64,000 nucleotides of DNA from CAIWHR01 sp963724975. Lineage in GTDB: Bacteria; Pseudomonadota; Gammaproteobacteria; Burkholderiales; Casimicrobiaceae. A program made the position numbers and the translations under genes. Below, in pieces: positions 37,830-47,175 of this stretch. The notes under the pieces were generated by a model. The model had not been told where the DNA came from. It did no database searches and saw only the letters and a list, made by a program, of their open reading frames with translations. The first letter of the stretch is position 1. Every line of letters begins with the position of its first letter. The stretch spans positions 248,001-312,000 of the forward strand of contig CAVRXB010000001.1 of NCBI GenBank assembly GCA_963724975.1. The letters are read 5' to 3'.

Positions 37830-37843
37830 TTGACGTGGATCAA
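37830..37843. promoter_or_regulatory. FNR-type binding site upstream of the multiheme/cytochrome b operon
   Basis: TTGACGTGGATCAA fits the TTGA[C/T]-N4-[A/G]TCAA dyad exactly. It is 71 bases before the proposed start of the minus-strand cytochrome gene and downstream of the convergent terminator, in intergenic DNA. Confidence 0.7.
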
Positions 37844-37944
37844 CGGGCGCATGCGTTCGTCACGCCCATCTGCATGCGCGTCGACTCTGCGCAAACATTG
37901 CTGCTCTCAATGGGAAATTGCGTCAGTCGTGCAGGCCAAAACCG

Positions 37945-37970
37945 AAAGGCCAGTCGCGAGACTGGCCTTT
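37945..37970 (-). terminator. terminator of the small cytochrome c gene
   Basis: A perfect 11-bp stem (AAAGGCCAGTC/GACTGGCCTTT) has a 4-base loop. On the minus strand it is followed by a T-rich tract, 31 bases after the stop of the gene at 38001-38285. Confidence 0.85.
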
Positions 37971-38000
37971 GGAGATACAGCTCCCGCGGATACAGCGACG

Positions 38001-38285
38001 TTACATCGACAGGATCCACTTCACGAGCGACTTCAGGTCATCGTCACTCGCTTTTTGCGCCGGATGGCCCGTGCCCGACTTCAGCTTGCCAACCAGCGTC
38101 GCCTCCGCGTCGGCCTTCCCTTTGTATTTTTCGGCGACCGACTTGAACGACGGCCCGGCTTTCTTGGTGTCCGCGGCGTGACAGTTGAGGCAGCCGCTGC
38201 TTTTGGCCAATGCCTCCTGCGCGATCGCCGCCTGAGCCGAAGCGAGGCAGATGGTCGCAACCGCTGCAATCAGAATAGACTTCAT
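38001..38285 (-). CDS. small monoheme cytochrome c (c551/c552-like)
   Basis: A 94-residue exported protein. The ATG at 38285 has a GGAGGA ribosome-binding site and begins a signal peptide (MKSILIAAVATICLASAQAA-IAQ). One heme site, CLNCH, follows, with the methionine axial ligand probably in the final WILSM. The mature size of about 72 residues fits soluble periplasmic class I electron shuttles. It stands alone between a terminator and a FNR-type palindrome (38406-38419) and could carry electrons among the cytochrome complexes here. Confidence 0.9.
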   Translation of the reverse strand: MKSILIAAVATICLASAQAAIAQEALAKSSGCLNCHAADTKKAGPSFKSVAEKYKGKADAEATLVGKLKSGTGHPAQKASDDDLKSLVKWILSM

Positions 38286-38405
38286 GCTTGCTCCTCCCGA
38301 AAAGGTTGGACGGTCGCGTAAGGCGGACCGCCAGCGCGGACGTGCCCAGAGCAAAGGTGCCACATATTGAAGCTGGTGACAACCACGCGCCGCCCGCCAC
38401 CGTGC

Positions 38406-38419
38406 TTGATGTGGGTCAA
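38406..38419. promoter_or_regulatory. FNR-type binding site between cytochrome c and ratA-like genes
   Basis: TTGATGTGGGTCAA fits the TTGA[C/T]-N4-[A/G]TCAA dyad. It lies in the divergent spacer, 121 bases from the cytochrome c start and 82 bases from the plus-strand gene, so it could serve either. Confidence 0.65.
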
Positions 38420-38500
38420 CAGCGTGGCGCCCGGGACGCGCTAGCCTGACATGAGCCCGCTGGTGACGCGCGGTGGGAGGTCCAGGACGTCGGACGTGAC

Positions 38501-38956
38501 GTGAACGAGGTCCGAAAATCCGTGCTCCTCCCTTTTCCAGTCGAAGGCATGTTCGATTTGATCGAGGCGGCCGAGCACTATCCGGATTTCCTGCCCTGGT
38601 GTTCCGAGGCGACGGTGCTGTCGCGCGACGAGGACGTCGTCTCGGCGAGGATTACAGTTGACTACCATCGCGTGCGATTTCACTTCGTTACGCGTAACCC
38701 AAAGCGCCGCCCCGAGTTCATGGCAATCCGCGTTGAGGAAGGGCCGTTCAGGCATTTCGAGGGAGAGTGGCGGCTCGCGCCGTTGGCCGCCGCCGCCTGC
38801 AAGGTCGAGTTCTTCCTGCGCTACGAGTTCCAAAGTGCCGCGATGGCAAAGTTCGCTGGCCCCGTATTCGACAATATTGCGAATACCCTCGTCGATGCCT
38901 ATGTTCGCCGCGCCGAGCAAGTCCTCGGAGGGAAAGCTGCTGGAAGGAGCGACTGA
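38501..38956 (+). CDS. RatA/Coq10-like SRPBCC (START-type) protein
   Basis: A 151-residue protein starting with GTG. The pattern KSVLLPFPVEGMFDLIEAAEHYPDFLPWCSEATVLSRDED is characteristic of the polyketide cyclase/Coq10 family, as are FRHFEGEWRLAPL and FDNIANTLVDAYVRRAEQV at the end. Family members bind ubiquinone-like ligands; E. coli RatA is also reported as a toxin that blocks 70S formation. Next to quinone-linked respiratory genes a quinone-binding role is more attractive, but this is inference. A cNMP-domain gene follows after 2 bases. Confidence 0.85.
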   Translation: MNEVRKSVLLPFPVEGMFDLIEAAEHYPDFLPWCSEATVLSRDEDVVSARITVDYHRVRFHFVTRNPKRRPEFMAIRVEEGPFRHFEGEWRLAPLAAAACKVEFFLRYEFQSAAMAKFAGPVFDNIANTLVDAYVRRAEQVLGGKAAGRSD

Positions 38957-38958
38957 CG

Positions 38959-39444
38959 ATGACCGACCGTAATTGCCTCGACGCGCTGCGCGATTCGAAG
39001 CTCGCCGCCGAGCTGAACGACGAGCAGTGCCGCCTGCTTTCTCAACTGATCACGTTGCGCGACCTGAAGGATGGCGACATCCTGGTCAAGGAAGGCGACG
39101 CCGACAATCACCTCTATGCCATCGACAAAGGTATGCTCTGCGTCGTGAAAAATGTCGGCAGCAGCGATGAGGTGACGTTCTTTACGATCGGTGCCGGAGA
39201 ATTCGTCGACGAGCTTGGATTCATGGACGGCACGGTACATTATGCGTCGCTCGTGGCGAGCGGGGACACCCGCGTGCTCGGTCTCGAGCGGGAGAAACTC
39301 GAAACGCTTCTCCACTCGCATCCGGACGTCGTATACAAGGTCATGCGCGCGATCGTAAGGGCGGTCCACCAGATCCAACGCCGGCTGTCGATGCAGTCCG
39401 TTGAGCTCACCAACTACATCTACAAGCTGCACGGGCGCTACTAA
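38959..39444 (+). CDS. cyclic nucleotide-binding domain protein without DNA-binding domain
   Basis: A 161-residue protein made of one CAP_ED domain (LKDGDILVKEGDADNHLYAIDKG, GEFVDELGFMDGTVHYASLVA) plus a C-terminal helix pair. No helix-turn-helix follows, so it is a sensor or scaffold rather than a transcription factor. The PBC positions differ from cAMP-binding CRP, so the ligand is uncertain. It is co-directional with and 2 bases after the RatA-like gene. Confidence 0.8.
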   Translation: MTDRNCLDALRDSKLAAELNDEQCRLLSQLITLRDLKDGDILVKEGDADNHLYAIDKGMLCVVKNVGSSDEVTFFTIGAGEFVDELGFMDGTVHYASLVASGDTRVLGLEREKLETLLHSHPDVVYKVMRAIVRAVHQIQRRLSMQSVELTNYIYKLHGRY

Positions 39445-39472
39445 GCGCCGCCCGCCCTGACATCACGCAGCT

Positions 39473-41487
39473 TTAAGTGGGCGCGGTCGCCGGTACCAGC
39501 GACTCGGCGACGAGCTCGGCAATGTCGCGCGTTGCGATGCCGCCATCGCGGCCGAGCGCCGAGACGCCGTCGCTGATCATCACCGCGCAATAGGGGCATG
39601 CGGTGGCAATGATTGCCGGGGATCGCTCGAGCGACTGCTTGACCCGTGTCACGTTGATGCGGCGTCCGATCTTTTCTTCCATGAACATGCGCGCGCCCCC
39701 CGCACCGCAGCACATCGATTTTTCCCGCGCAAGCGCGAACTCGAGTGGTGCATCGCGGCAGACCGCGGCAAGCGCGCGGCGCGGCGCCTCGTACTCGCCG
39801 TTGTGCCGCCCGAGGTAACAGGGCTCGTGATAGATCACCTTTTCGTGCCGTGGCGAGAGTTTGAGCCGACCGTCTGCAATCAGCTTGGCGATGAGCTGGG
39901 TGTGGTGGACGACCTCGAAATGGCCGCCGAACTCGGGGTACTCGTTCCGCAGGCTGTTATAGGCGTGCGGATCGCAAGTGACGATCCGCTTGACGCCGAG
40001 CCCGTTCAGCGTCGCCACGAGATTCTTCGCGAGTGTCTGGAACAGCATTTCGTTCCCGGCGCGCCGAACGCATTCGCCGGTGGAGGTCTCGGCCGCACCC
40101 AAAATGCCGATCCGCACCTGCGCCGCCTGCATGATCGCGACGAAGGCGCGCGCTATCTTCCGACCCCTGGGGTCGAACGATTGTGCAGAGCCGACGTAGA
40201 ACAGCCAGTCGAGTCCCTTCACGTCGTCCGCGGTCGTGACAACCTTCAGATCGAGGCCCTGTGCCCAGTCGCCTCTCGTCTCGGCTGGCATGCCCCATGG
40301 ATTGCTCTGCACTTCATAGCCGTCGAACACAGCCTTCAGTTCGCGAGGAAACACGCCTTCCATCATCACCTGGTGTTGGCGCAGCCGGAAGAACCTCGGC
40401 AAATGCTCGAGCTCAATCGGGCAAGCGGCCTCGCAGTATCCGCATGTCGTGCATGCCCATAGCGTGTCTTCGGCGATCACCGCGGGCACGAGTGGCGGCA
40501 GCGCGGCTTCGTCGTGCCCTACGATTGCCGAGCGCTGCGCGGCCAAGTGTCCTTTGAGCTCGTCGAATACCCATTTGAGCGCGAGCGGCTTGCCGGTGAG
40601 AAACGTCGGGCAGGCGTCCTTGCAGCGGCCGCATTCGGTGCACGTGAACGCATCGAGTCCGTCCTTCCATGTGAGATCGGCCGCGTTCCGGATACCGACT
40701 TTGATGTTGTCGCCCGTGGCGTCTCCCATTACCTTGTCGAGATCCACCGTCGGGACGCGGTTTGACGGCGGATGCTTGCCGAAAAACAGCGTGGAAGCGC
40801 AGTGACGATGTGGAAATGCTCGCCAACGGGAAGCAGGACGAGAAATGCGAACACGGTAGCCATCTGCACCCAGTACGAGAGCTGATAACCGACGTTGAGT
40901 GTCGGCTCGTCGATGCCGGCGAAGCCGCGGGCGATGCTCGCGCCGACGATGGCATAGCGCGCTTCGTGCCCGATCGCGGGGTCGCTCGCCCCCGCGAGCG
41001 CGAAACGGAAGCCGTCGAACAGAAAGTCGGTGATCATGATCGCCGCAATCAGCGACAAGATGAGGAGCGCCTCGCGATTGCGCTCGAGGCGCGCCGGCTT
41101 TTGCACCAGGCGGCGGAAGAATGCATAGCCGACGGCAACGAGCACCGCGACTTCGACCAGGTCCTTGCCGAACGTGAATGCGGCGCCGAGTATCCCTGGG
41201 TAGACGAAGGCCGGGTCGTAACCAATGACGATCAGTTGCAGCTTGCGCGCCAACAGTGCCAGGAAGCCGCCGAAAATGACCGCGTGCATGATCCCCGGCT
41301 TCCACTCGCCGCGGATCATTCGTGACTGCAGGAAGCCGTTTTCGAGCAGCGCCTTCAAGCGCGAGCGCGGATCGTCCCATCGGACCTCCGGCTTCAGCGC
41401 GACGACGATGGAAAGCTTGCGCCACGCGAGATAGAAGAAGCCTCCGAATGCCGCCAGCATCAGGAGCGTGATTCCGGCAGGGTTCAT
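39473..41487 (-). CDS. membrane-bound Fe-S oxidoreductase, NarI-like domain fused to HdrD-like domain, frameshifted once
   Basis: About 670 residues. The N-terminal 230 or so form six transmembrane helices with histidines like the NarI/HdrE cytochrome b domain (GIMHAVIFGGFLALLARK). After a frameshift near 40795 the soluble part carries two ferredoxin sites (CTECGRCKDACP, CTTCGYCEAACP) and HdrD/CCG-type cysteine motifs (HEPCYLGRHNGEY, CCGAGGARMF, CPYC). This architecture is known from ETF:(methyl)menaquinone oxidoreductases and heterodisulfide-reductase relatives, which pass electrons between Fe-S donors and quinone. No etfAB gene is in the window. An FNR-type palindrome sits 84 bases upstream of the ATG. 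Confidence 0.85.
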
Positions 41488-41570
41488 TTTTCGCGGAGAC
41501 GGATGGCGAGTATTGCGAGGAGCTATTTCACTTCGCACCCGTACGATGATTCATATCGCCGGAAACCCTG

Positions 41571-41584
41571 TTGACCTGTGTCAA
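41571..41584. promoter_or_regulatory. FNR-type binding site upstream of the NarI-HdrD gene
   Basis: TTGACCTGTGTCAA is an exact TTGA[C/T]-N4-[A/G]TCAA dyad, placed between the minus-strand NarI-HdrD start and the terminator of the porin gene. TATGAA (41550-41555, minus strand) is a possible -10. Confidence 0.65.
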
Positions 41585-41620
41585 CCGTGTCCGCAGCCAC
41601 CGATGTTTCACGTTGGGCAA

Positions 41621-41650
41621 AGAAAAAGCCCCGCACCAGGCGGGGCTTTA
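41621..41650 (-). terminator. terminator of the mtrA-mtrB-like operon
   Basis: A perfect 10-bp stem, AAAGCCCCGC/GCGGGGCTTT, has a 5-base loop. Read on the minus strand it ends in TTTTTCTTTG, 20 bases after the stop of the porin-OmpA gene. Confidence 0.88.
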
Positions 41651-41669
41651 TGCGGAGCGGACGCGGCGA

Positions 41670-44476
41670 TTACTTCTTTGCCTCGCCTTTGACTTCCACT
41701 TCCACACGACGGTTCGGCTGCAGGCACGCGATCAGCTCCTTCAGGTTCTTCTGGTCGCACTGGACCACCGGCTGCTTCTCGCCCATACCGATCGTTTCGA
41801 TCTTGTCCTTGGGCACGCCCTTGCTGACCAGGTAGTCGCGCACGGCGTCCGCGCGACGCACCGACAGCTTCTGGTTATAGGTTTCGGTGCCCAGGCGGTC
41901 CGTATGTCCGGTCACCAGCACGACTTCTAACTTCTGCACCTGCGACAGCTTGCCGACCACTTGGCTGTCGATCGCTGCCTTGCCCTCGGGCTTCAAGACC
42001 GCCTTGTCGAAGTCGAACAGCGCCTTCGAGTCGAGCGTGATCCGCTGCACCTGCGGAGCCGGGGCTGGCGGCGGTGTCGGTGTCGGCGGGGGCGGCGGCG
42101 CGGCCTTCGGCGCTTCCGCGACACGCAGCGGCGCCACGGGCAGCGGGGGCGCGTCGAACCGGTAGGTCACGAGCACATAGAAGAGGTTCGAGTGACCGTC
42201 GGTGTAGGCATCGTAGCCGTTACCGTAGCTCAATGAAGTGCTCTTTGGATTGTTCGGAACGACGCCGCCCGCGCCGCTGTTGGTGACGATCGGCAGCACG
42301 TAGGTGTACCCGTTGGTGGCAACGTCGTCGTGGCTGTACTTCATGTACGAGTAGCCGCCGGTGAACGACCAGTTCTTGCCGTAGCTCCAGATGCCCTTCA
42401 GATTGAAGTACTGCTGATCGCTGTTATCGAAGTTGTTGATGGTCAGCGGCGTCGGGCTGATGGCAATGTTGTCCTGCACCCCGAAAGTCGCGTTGCCCTC
42501 GTTCTTCACGTACAGGTACGAGCCCGTGACCTTGAGCGCCTCCATCGCCTGCCAGTCGGCGCCGACGCCGAGCATCCAGGTCGTGTCCTTGGTCTGCGAG
42601 CTCCAATTATAGGAATTGTTGGGACTCGGCGGCGCGAACGGGTCGTAGCAGTTCGCGTTGACGACGGGGGGCTCGTCCCCGGCAGGTTGCCGCAAAATCC
42701 CGGCGGAGGACTCGGCCCGCCGGCCACGGTGCCGATGTAGCGGTGGTCCGACGGATACTTCGTCTCCTCCCAGCTGCCGAACGCATTGAACTTCCACTTG
42801 TCGGACAGGTTCCAGTAGCCGGTCAGGAAGTAGCCCTGCTTGTCGTTGCTGGTGCGACCAAACGTCACATCGTCGTAGTCGATCTTCGCCCAAGTGCCCT
42901 CGAATGACAGGCCCGTGTTCGCGGTCGGGGTCCAGTCGAGGTAGAGCTTCCACAGGTTGGTCGTGTTGCTCTGCAGGTCGAACGCCGACGTGAACGGGAG
43001 CAGGAAGTTCGGATTGTTCGCTCCCCCGACGGGTAGCGGGTCATTGGTGAAGTTGAGATCCGCATCACGCTTGATGTACTGGTACTTCAAGCGGCCAGAC
43101 ACCGTGTCGAGCATCGTGTTCTTGTACTCGGCCCACAGCTTGTTCCAGTGCGCCTTGTCGTAGTCGACGCGCGTCTGGTCGAGATTGTTGTAGTCCCAGC
43201 CGAAGCCGAACCGTTGGGCGCGCGCGAACCGCCACCACGCGTCGAACCCGACGTTGTTCTTCGTGTAGTTGTAGAGCTCGTTCTCGCAGTTGCCGACCGT
43301 CCCCGTCGGAACGCCGGCCACCACGAAGTTGCCGCAGCCGAGGCCGCTCGCGAGCGGCGCCGTCGGCGCGTTGCCGAACTCGACCAGGTCGGACTTGTTT
43401 TGCAGCTTCGTCCAGTAGTAGTAGACGCGAGTGTCGAAGTTGGCGAACGGTGTCGCAGTCCACGCGAGCGCGAACGACTGGTTGATGTTCTCGCCGTTGA
43501 AGTTGTTCTCGCCCGGCAGCGTGCTGTTATAGACGCCGCCGGAGTTGAGCGCCGTCAACCCGAGCGGAAAGTCGCTCGTCGTCTTCGCCCACGTGTAGCG
43601 CGCCGAGATCACCGAGCGCCACGGCATGTCGCGGTAGTTGCCCGAGAGGGTGAACTTGTTGAACGAGTTGTTCGGCGCGAGGTAGGTCGTGTCGTACAGG
43701 TTGCTGGTCGTCGTCGACGTCGGGCCGAAGAACGGGTTCGTCCACAGCAGCGTCGGGTTGTCGTTCTCAAACTTGCTGTAGTCCCAGCGCAGCGCGAACG
43801 TGGCCTTGCCTGTCTGGTATCCGCCCTCGACGCCCCAATTGCTCGTCTTGAATTGCTGCGGGATCGCCAAATCGATATAGCCGTTGCCCGGGCTGGTGCC
43901 GTTGGCGGCGGAGCCCACCCGCGTGCCGCTGAAGGTGACCTGGTTGCCGTCGACGCGGAAGTACCACGGGGTGTTCTTCTGCCACTCGGCGTACCCTCCC
44001 GCGTCGCGCCGTTCGTAGCCCAGCCTGAAGCTGTTCCAGCCCGCGGTCGGTGGATTGGTCGGAAGGGCGGCCAGTGGAAAGGTCGCCGTCAGGACGTTGC
44101 CGCCGCTCCCGGTGAACGGCGTATAGGCGTTCGACGAGAACGTGTGCGGGATGTCATTCAGGTACGCCCCCGCCTTGAACACGTCGTACATGCCGCCGCG
44201 CAGGAACATGTACTGATCCGTGCGGCCGAAGTTCTCGCCGTAGCCCTGGAACCAAGTCCGGCTGCTGCGGCCCTGGACGCCAACGTTCGACAGCGCGCCG
44301 TTGCCCAAGTCCTGGTATTCGAAGAGCCTCGCGGTGTCCCGAGCATCGGTGTTGTTGTACAGCCCGCCGAGGGTCGCCGTGCCCTGGACGCGCATCGGAT
44401 CCTCGTCGCTTTGCGCGAACGCCGGCGCAGCGGCGAACAGGCTTGCGATGAGGGTGGAAAGAAGCCTCTTGGACAT
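41670..44476 (-). CDS. MtrB/PioB-type outer-membrane porin fused to an OmpA peptidoglycan-binding domain, frameshifted once
   Basis: About 930 residues. A signal peptide (MSKRLLSTLIASLFAAAPAFA) precedes a long beta-barrel domain of MtrB/PioB type: many alternating Tyr/Trp/Phe strands such as TWFQGYGENFGRTDQYMF and WKFNAFGSWEETKYPSDHRY. After a frameshift near 42680 the barrel continues (WMLGVGADWQAMEALKVTGS) and ends in YRFDAPPLP. A Pro-rich linker (PPPPPTPTPPP) then leads to a complete OmpA C-terminal domain (FDFDKAVLKPEGKA, VTGHTDRLGTETYNQKLSVRRADAV). The N-terminal CxxC of Shewanella MtrB is absent. It lies 15 bases after the decaheme cytochrome gene, the standard MtrA-MtrB pairing. The barrel should hold the decaheme wire across the outer membrane; OmpA-type anchoring is unusual for this family. 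Confidence 0.85.
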
Positions 44477-44491
44477 GATCGTCTCCCTCCC

Positions 44492-45535
44492 TTATCGCGT
44501 GAAGAACTTGCCGCGGTTACCCGGCGCATTCGAGCCGTGGATCGCGGTGTGGCAGTTGTTGCACGCGCGCGCCACGAGACGGTTGTTCACAGCCGGGTTG
44601 GGCAGTCCGGTTCTGCTCGGCGGACAGTTCGGGTACGCAACGCCGCCAACCGTTGTCGTCGACGTATCGCCGGGCTGGCAGTTGTACGCCCCGGCGGCGC
44701 CGTACACCGTGCCGGGATGCCTGGATCCGTCGTGGCAGTCCTGGCAGAGGTTCGGTGCTGACTCGTTCAGCAGGCGGTTGTGAACCGAACCATGCGGGTT
44801 GTGACAGGTCGCGCAGTTCTCCTCGACCGGCGGGTGGTTGAACACGTACGGTCCGCGCTTGTCGGCGTGGCACGAGTAGCACTGATCGTTGATCGTCGGC
44901 TGTTTCAGCATGGCCGGCGTGATCGCGCCGTGCGGGTTGTGGCAGTCGGAGCACTTGACCTTGCCTTCGATGATCGGGTGATGCGAAGGCTTGAAGTTCG
45001 CCGCCCGGATCGGCTGGTGGCACTGCCAGCAGATCTCGGCCTGGTTCGGCAGGAACGTCGTGGTGAACTTGTTGACGGAAACGTTCTTCGGCACCGGGTT
45101 CAGCCCGCTGTAGCTCGGGAAGAGCTTTTCCCCGTGGATGCTGTGGCAGTTCGCGCACGTCACCTCGTTCAGTTGATGCTTGCCGGAGGTCCAGAACGCG
45201 AGGTTGCGGTTGCCCGAGTGGCAGGCGAGGCAGACCGTGGTCCGCTCGTCGGCCGTGTGGCCCGGACCGAATGGATTGGCCGGCTTGAACTTGGTGGGAT
45301 CCTTGAGGTGCTCGGCGGCGCTGCCGTGGCATGCCTGGCACATGCTGCCGTCAGCATCGCTTTTCGCGCCGTGCGCCGAGAGATCGATCGCCTTCCACTG
45401 GGCTTCGTGGCAGTTCGCGCAGACGGGGGCAACGGGCCCCTTGGGAGGCGTCGACTGGGCCAAAGCGGGGGCGCCTGGAAGTGTCGCGAGAATGGCGGCA
45501 AACCCGAATGCCGCAACGGAGTTCTTGAGCCGCAT
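44492..45535 (-). CDS. decaheme c-type cytochrome, MtrA/PioA/DmsE family
   Basis: A 347-residue exported protein (signal peptide to PALAQ) with exactly ten heme sites: CANCH, CQACH, CLACH, CANCH, CWQCH, CSDCH, CYSCH, CATCH, CQDCH and CNNCH. Size, heme count and repeated CHNPHG motifs fit the MtrA/PioA/DmsE family, periplasmic wires inserted in an MtrB-type porin. The ATG at 45535 has a GGGAGGGG ribosome-binding site. The C-terminus has an extra loop (YNCQPGDTSTTT) before the last heme. It is first gene of a two-gene operon with the porin. It could serve metal reduction or iron oxidation; direction cannot be told. An FNR-like site lies upstream. Confidence 0.92.
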   Translation of the reverse strand: MRLKNSVAAFGFAAILATLPGAPALAQSTPPKGPVAPVCANCHEAQWKAIDLSAHGAKSDADGSMCQACHGSAAEHLKDPTKFKPANPFGPGHTADERTTVCLACHSGNRNLAFWTSGKHQLNEVTCANCHSIHGEKLFPSYSGLNPVPKNVSVNKFTTTFLPNQAEICWQCHQPIRAANFKPSHHPIIEGKVKCSDCHNPHGAITPAMLKQPTINDQCYSCHADKRGPYVFNHPPVEENCATCHNPHGSVHNRLLNESAPNLCQDCHDGSRHPGTVYGAAGAYNCQPGDTSTTTVGGVAYPNCPPSRTGLPNPAVNNRLVARACNNCHTAIHGSNAPGNRGKFFTR

Positions 45536-45646
45536 GCTTACCCCTCCCATGCTGTGTTGCGACCGGCACGTCCGCGCATTCGGCGCCACCCATGCGAACT
45601 AGCCACCTACTGAAGAATAGTCTCTGACTACGCAGATTGCCAGGGG

Positions 45647-45660
45647 ATGATCTAGGTCAA
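45647..45660. promoter_or_regulatory. FNR-like site upstream of the decaheme cytochrome operon
   Basis: ATGATCTAGGTCAA differs from the TTGAT-N4-GTCAA dyad at the first base only. Its centre is about 118 bases upstream of the decaheme ATG, and a TATTCT on the minus strand lies about 37 bases closer to the gene, near the spacing for an activator site. Confidence 0.5.
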
Positions 45661-45886
45661 GTCTTGTCGAGAATCTTGCAACTCTGATCAGCCGTAGTTG
45701 CAAATATGGTAACGGGCTGACGCGCGGCTCGTCCCGACGAGAACCGGGCGGAACTGTGCATGCGTTGCGCATGCAACAGTAGTGACACATTCCCGCCGCC
45801 GTACGCCTGGAAATGTTCGAACCGCCGAGCGCGATGCGCTTGCTGTGTCCGTATGCCAACAATACGGGGCTCACGGGTGCACCAGC

Positions 45887-45900
45887 TTGACGCAGGTCAA
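45887..45900. promoter_or_regulatory. FNR-type binding site upstream of the c5/c4 cytochrome operon
   Basis: TTGACGCAGGTCAA is an exact TTGA[C/T]-N4-[A/G]TCAA dyad, 87 bases before the start of the plus-strand diheme cytochrome gene. Confidence 0.7.
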
Positions 45901-45986
45901 GGCCGCCACGAGAGAAAAGGCGTCCCATTGATCGGCCCAAAAGAAAAAACAAGAGGGCTGGCGCTTGGTGCCGTACGGAGGATTGA

Positions 45987-47060
45987 ATGCAGCGGGAGCT
46001 CACGAGTGCGGAACATCCGTTCTTCGCGAAAACGTGGAGACCGCTGACGGTTGTCGCGGTCCTTGCATTCGCATCAACGTGCATAATTTCAGGACCGGTA
46101 CGGGCGCAACTCAAGGAACGCAGCGGCAAGGAAGTCGTGGACGCATTGTGCGTGGCTTGCCACGGCACGGGCGCCCAGGGCGCGCCGAAGATCGGTGACA
46201 AGAAGGCTTGGACGAAGCTTGCGGCGCAGGGACTCACCAGCCTCACGAAAAGCGCGCTCCAAGGCATTCGGCAAATGCCGCCGCACGGTGGCAATCCCAA
46301 TCTCACGGACACCGAAATCGAGCGCGCCATTACCTACATGGTGAATCAGTCCGGGGGCCACTGGACTGAGCCTATAAGCAGAACAACCCGCACGACCGAC
46401 CGCACCGGGCTGCAGATCGTCCAGGAACGGTGCGTGAAGTGCCATGAGACAGGCGCGGGCGGCGCGCCCAGGATGGGCGATCGGGCTGCGTGGATTCCGC
46501 GCCTGAACCAAGGACTCGACGTCGTCGTGCGTTCGGCGATCAAGGGGCACGGCGGCATGCCAGCCCGTGGTGGTCAAGCCGATCTCACGGACGCCGAGCT
46601 TCGCGCTGCGATCGTCTACATGATCAACACTGGCGCCACTCCCGCGACAACGACTGCGGCGGCGGTTGGCGCCACCGGCCCGGATTACAGAGTGGTCGAT
46701 GGGACCGCGGTCTATTTTGGTGCGACGCCCACGGAAGTGATGCGGCGCAATCCAGGCGAGTATCCCGAGAAAGTCTACGGCGCCGTTCCGATGGGCCCCG
46801 ACCAGTATTACGTGACGATCGCCGTGTTCGACGCCAATACCGGTCGACGCATTCCGGATGCCGTGGTGAGGGCGCGCGTCTCGACAGCGACGGGAGCCGG
46901 GCCGGAAATGATGCTTGAGCCCGTCACGATCAAGGATGCGCGCACGTACGGGAATTATTTCGCCATGGCCGGGGCAGGTCCGTACGAAGTCACGGTGCGG
47001 ATCATGCGACCCGGCACGCCGGAATCGATTCAGGCCCGGTTCGAGTACGCGCGTCGATGA
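45987..47060 (+). CDS. diheme cytochrome c5-type protein with C-terminal beta-rich domain
   Basis: A 357-residue protein with an N-terminal signal/anchor segment (VVAVLAFASTCIISG). Two tandem c5-like domains follow, each with a heme site (CVACH, CVKCH), a GAPKIGDKKAW or GAPRMGDRAAW signature and a distal Met (QMPPHGG, GMPARGG). After a Thr/Ala-rich linker comes a domain of about 130 residues (DYRVVDGTAVYFGATPTEVM, DQYYVTIAVFDANTGRRIPDAVVRARV) that looks like a beta-sandwich of unknown role. It is the first gene of the plus-strand cytochrome operon. It probably accepts periplasmic electrons; the function of the extra domain is unknown. Confidence 0.85.
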   Translation: MQRELTSAEHPFFAKTWRPLTVVAVLAFASTCIISGPVRAQLKERSGKEVVDALCVACHGTGAQGAPKIGDKKAWTKLAAQGLTSLTKSALQGIRQMPPHGGNPNLTDTEIERAITYMVNQSGGHWTEPISRTTRTTDRTGLQIVQERCVKCHETGAGGAPRMGDRAAWIPRLNQGLDVVVRSAIKGHGGMPARGGQADLTDAELRAAIVYMINTGATPATTTAAAVGATGPDYRVVDGTAVYFGATPTEVMRRNPGEYPEKVYGAVPMGPDQYYVTIAVFDANTGRRIPDAVVRARVSTATGAGPEMMLEPVTIKDARTYGNYFAMAGAGPYEVTVRIMRPGTPESIQARFEYARR

Positions 47061-47175
47061 GCACATACGACGATCGTGCCAGGCCAAAGATGACTGATTT
47101 CGGAAGTACGCGAGGTGTGGCTCGTCCCCCGTCTGTCCGCCCGGGCGATCTCCGGCCATGGTGGAGGCAGTCCTG

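Larger units (their letters stand above)
45536..45986. other. 450-bp divergent regulatory region
   Basis: No gene is supported here. It separates the minus-strand decaheme/porin operon from the plus-strand cytochrome operon. It contains one exact and one near-match FNR-type dyad (45887-45900 and 45647-45660) and a candidate minus-strand -10 (TATTCT, 45614-45619). Confidence 0.6.
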
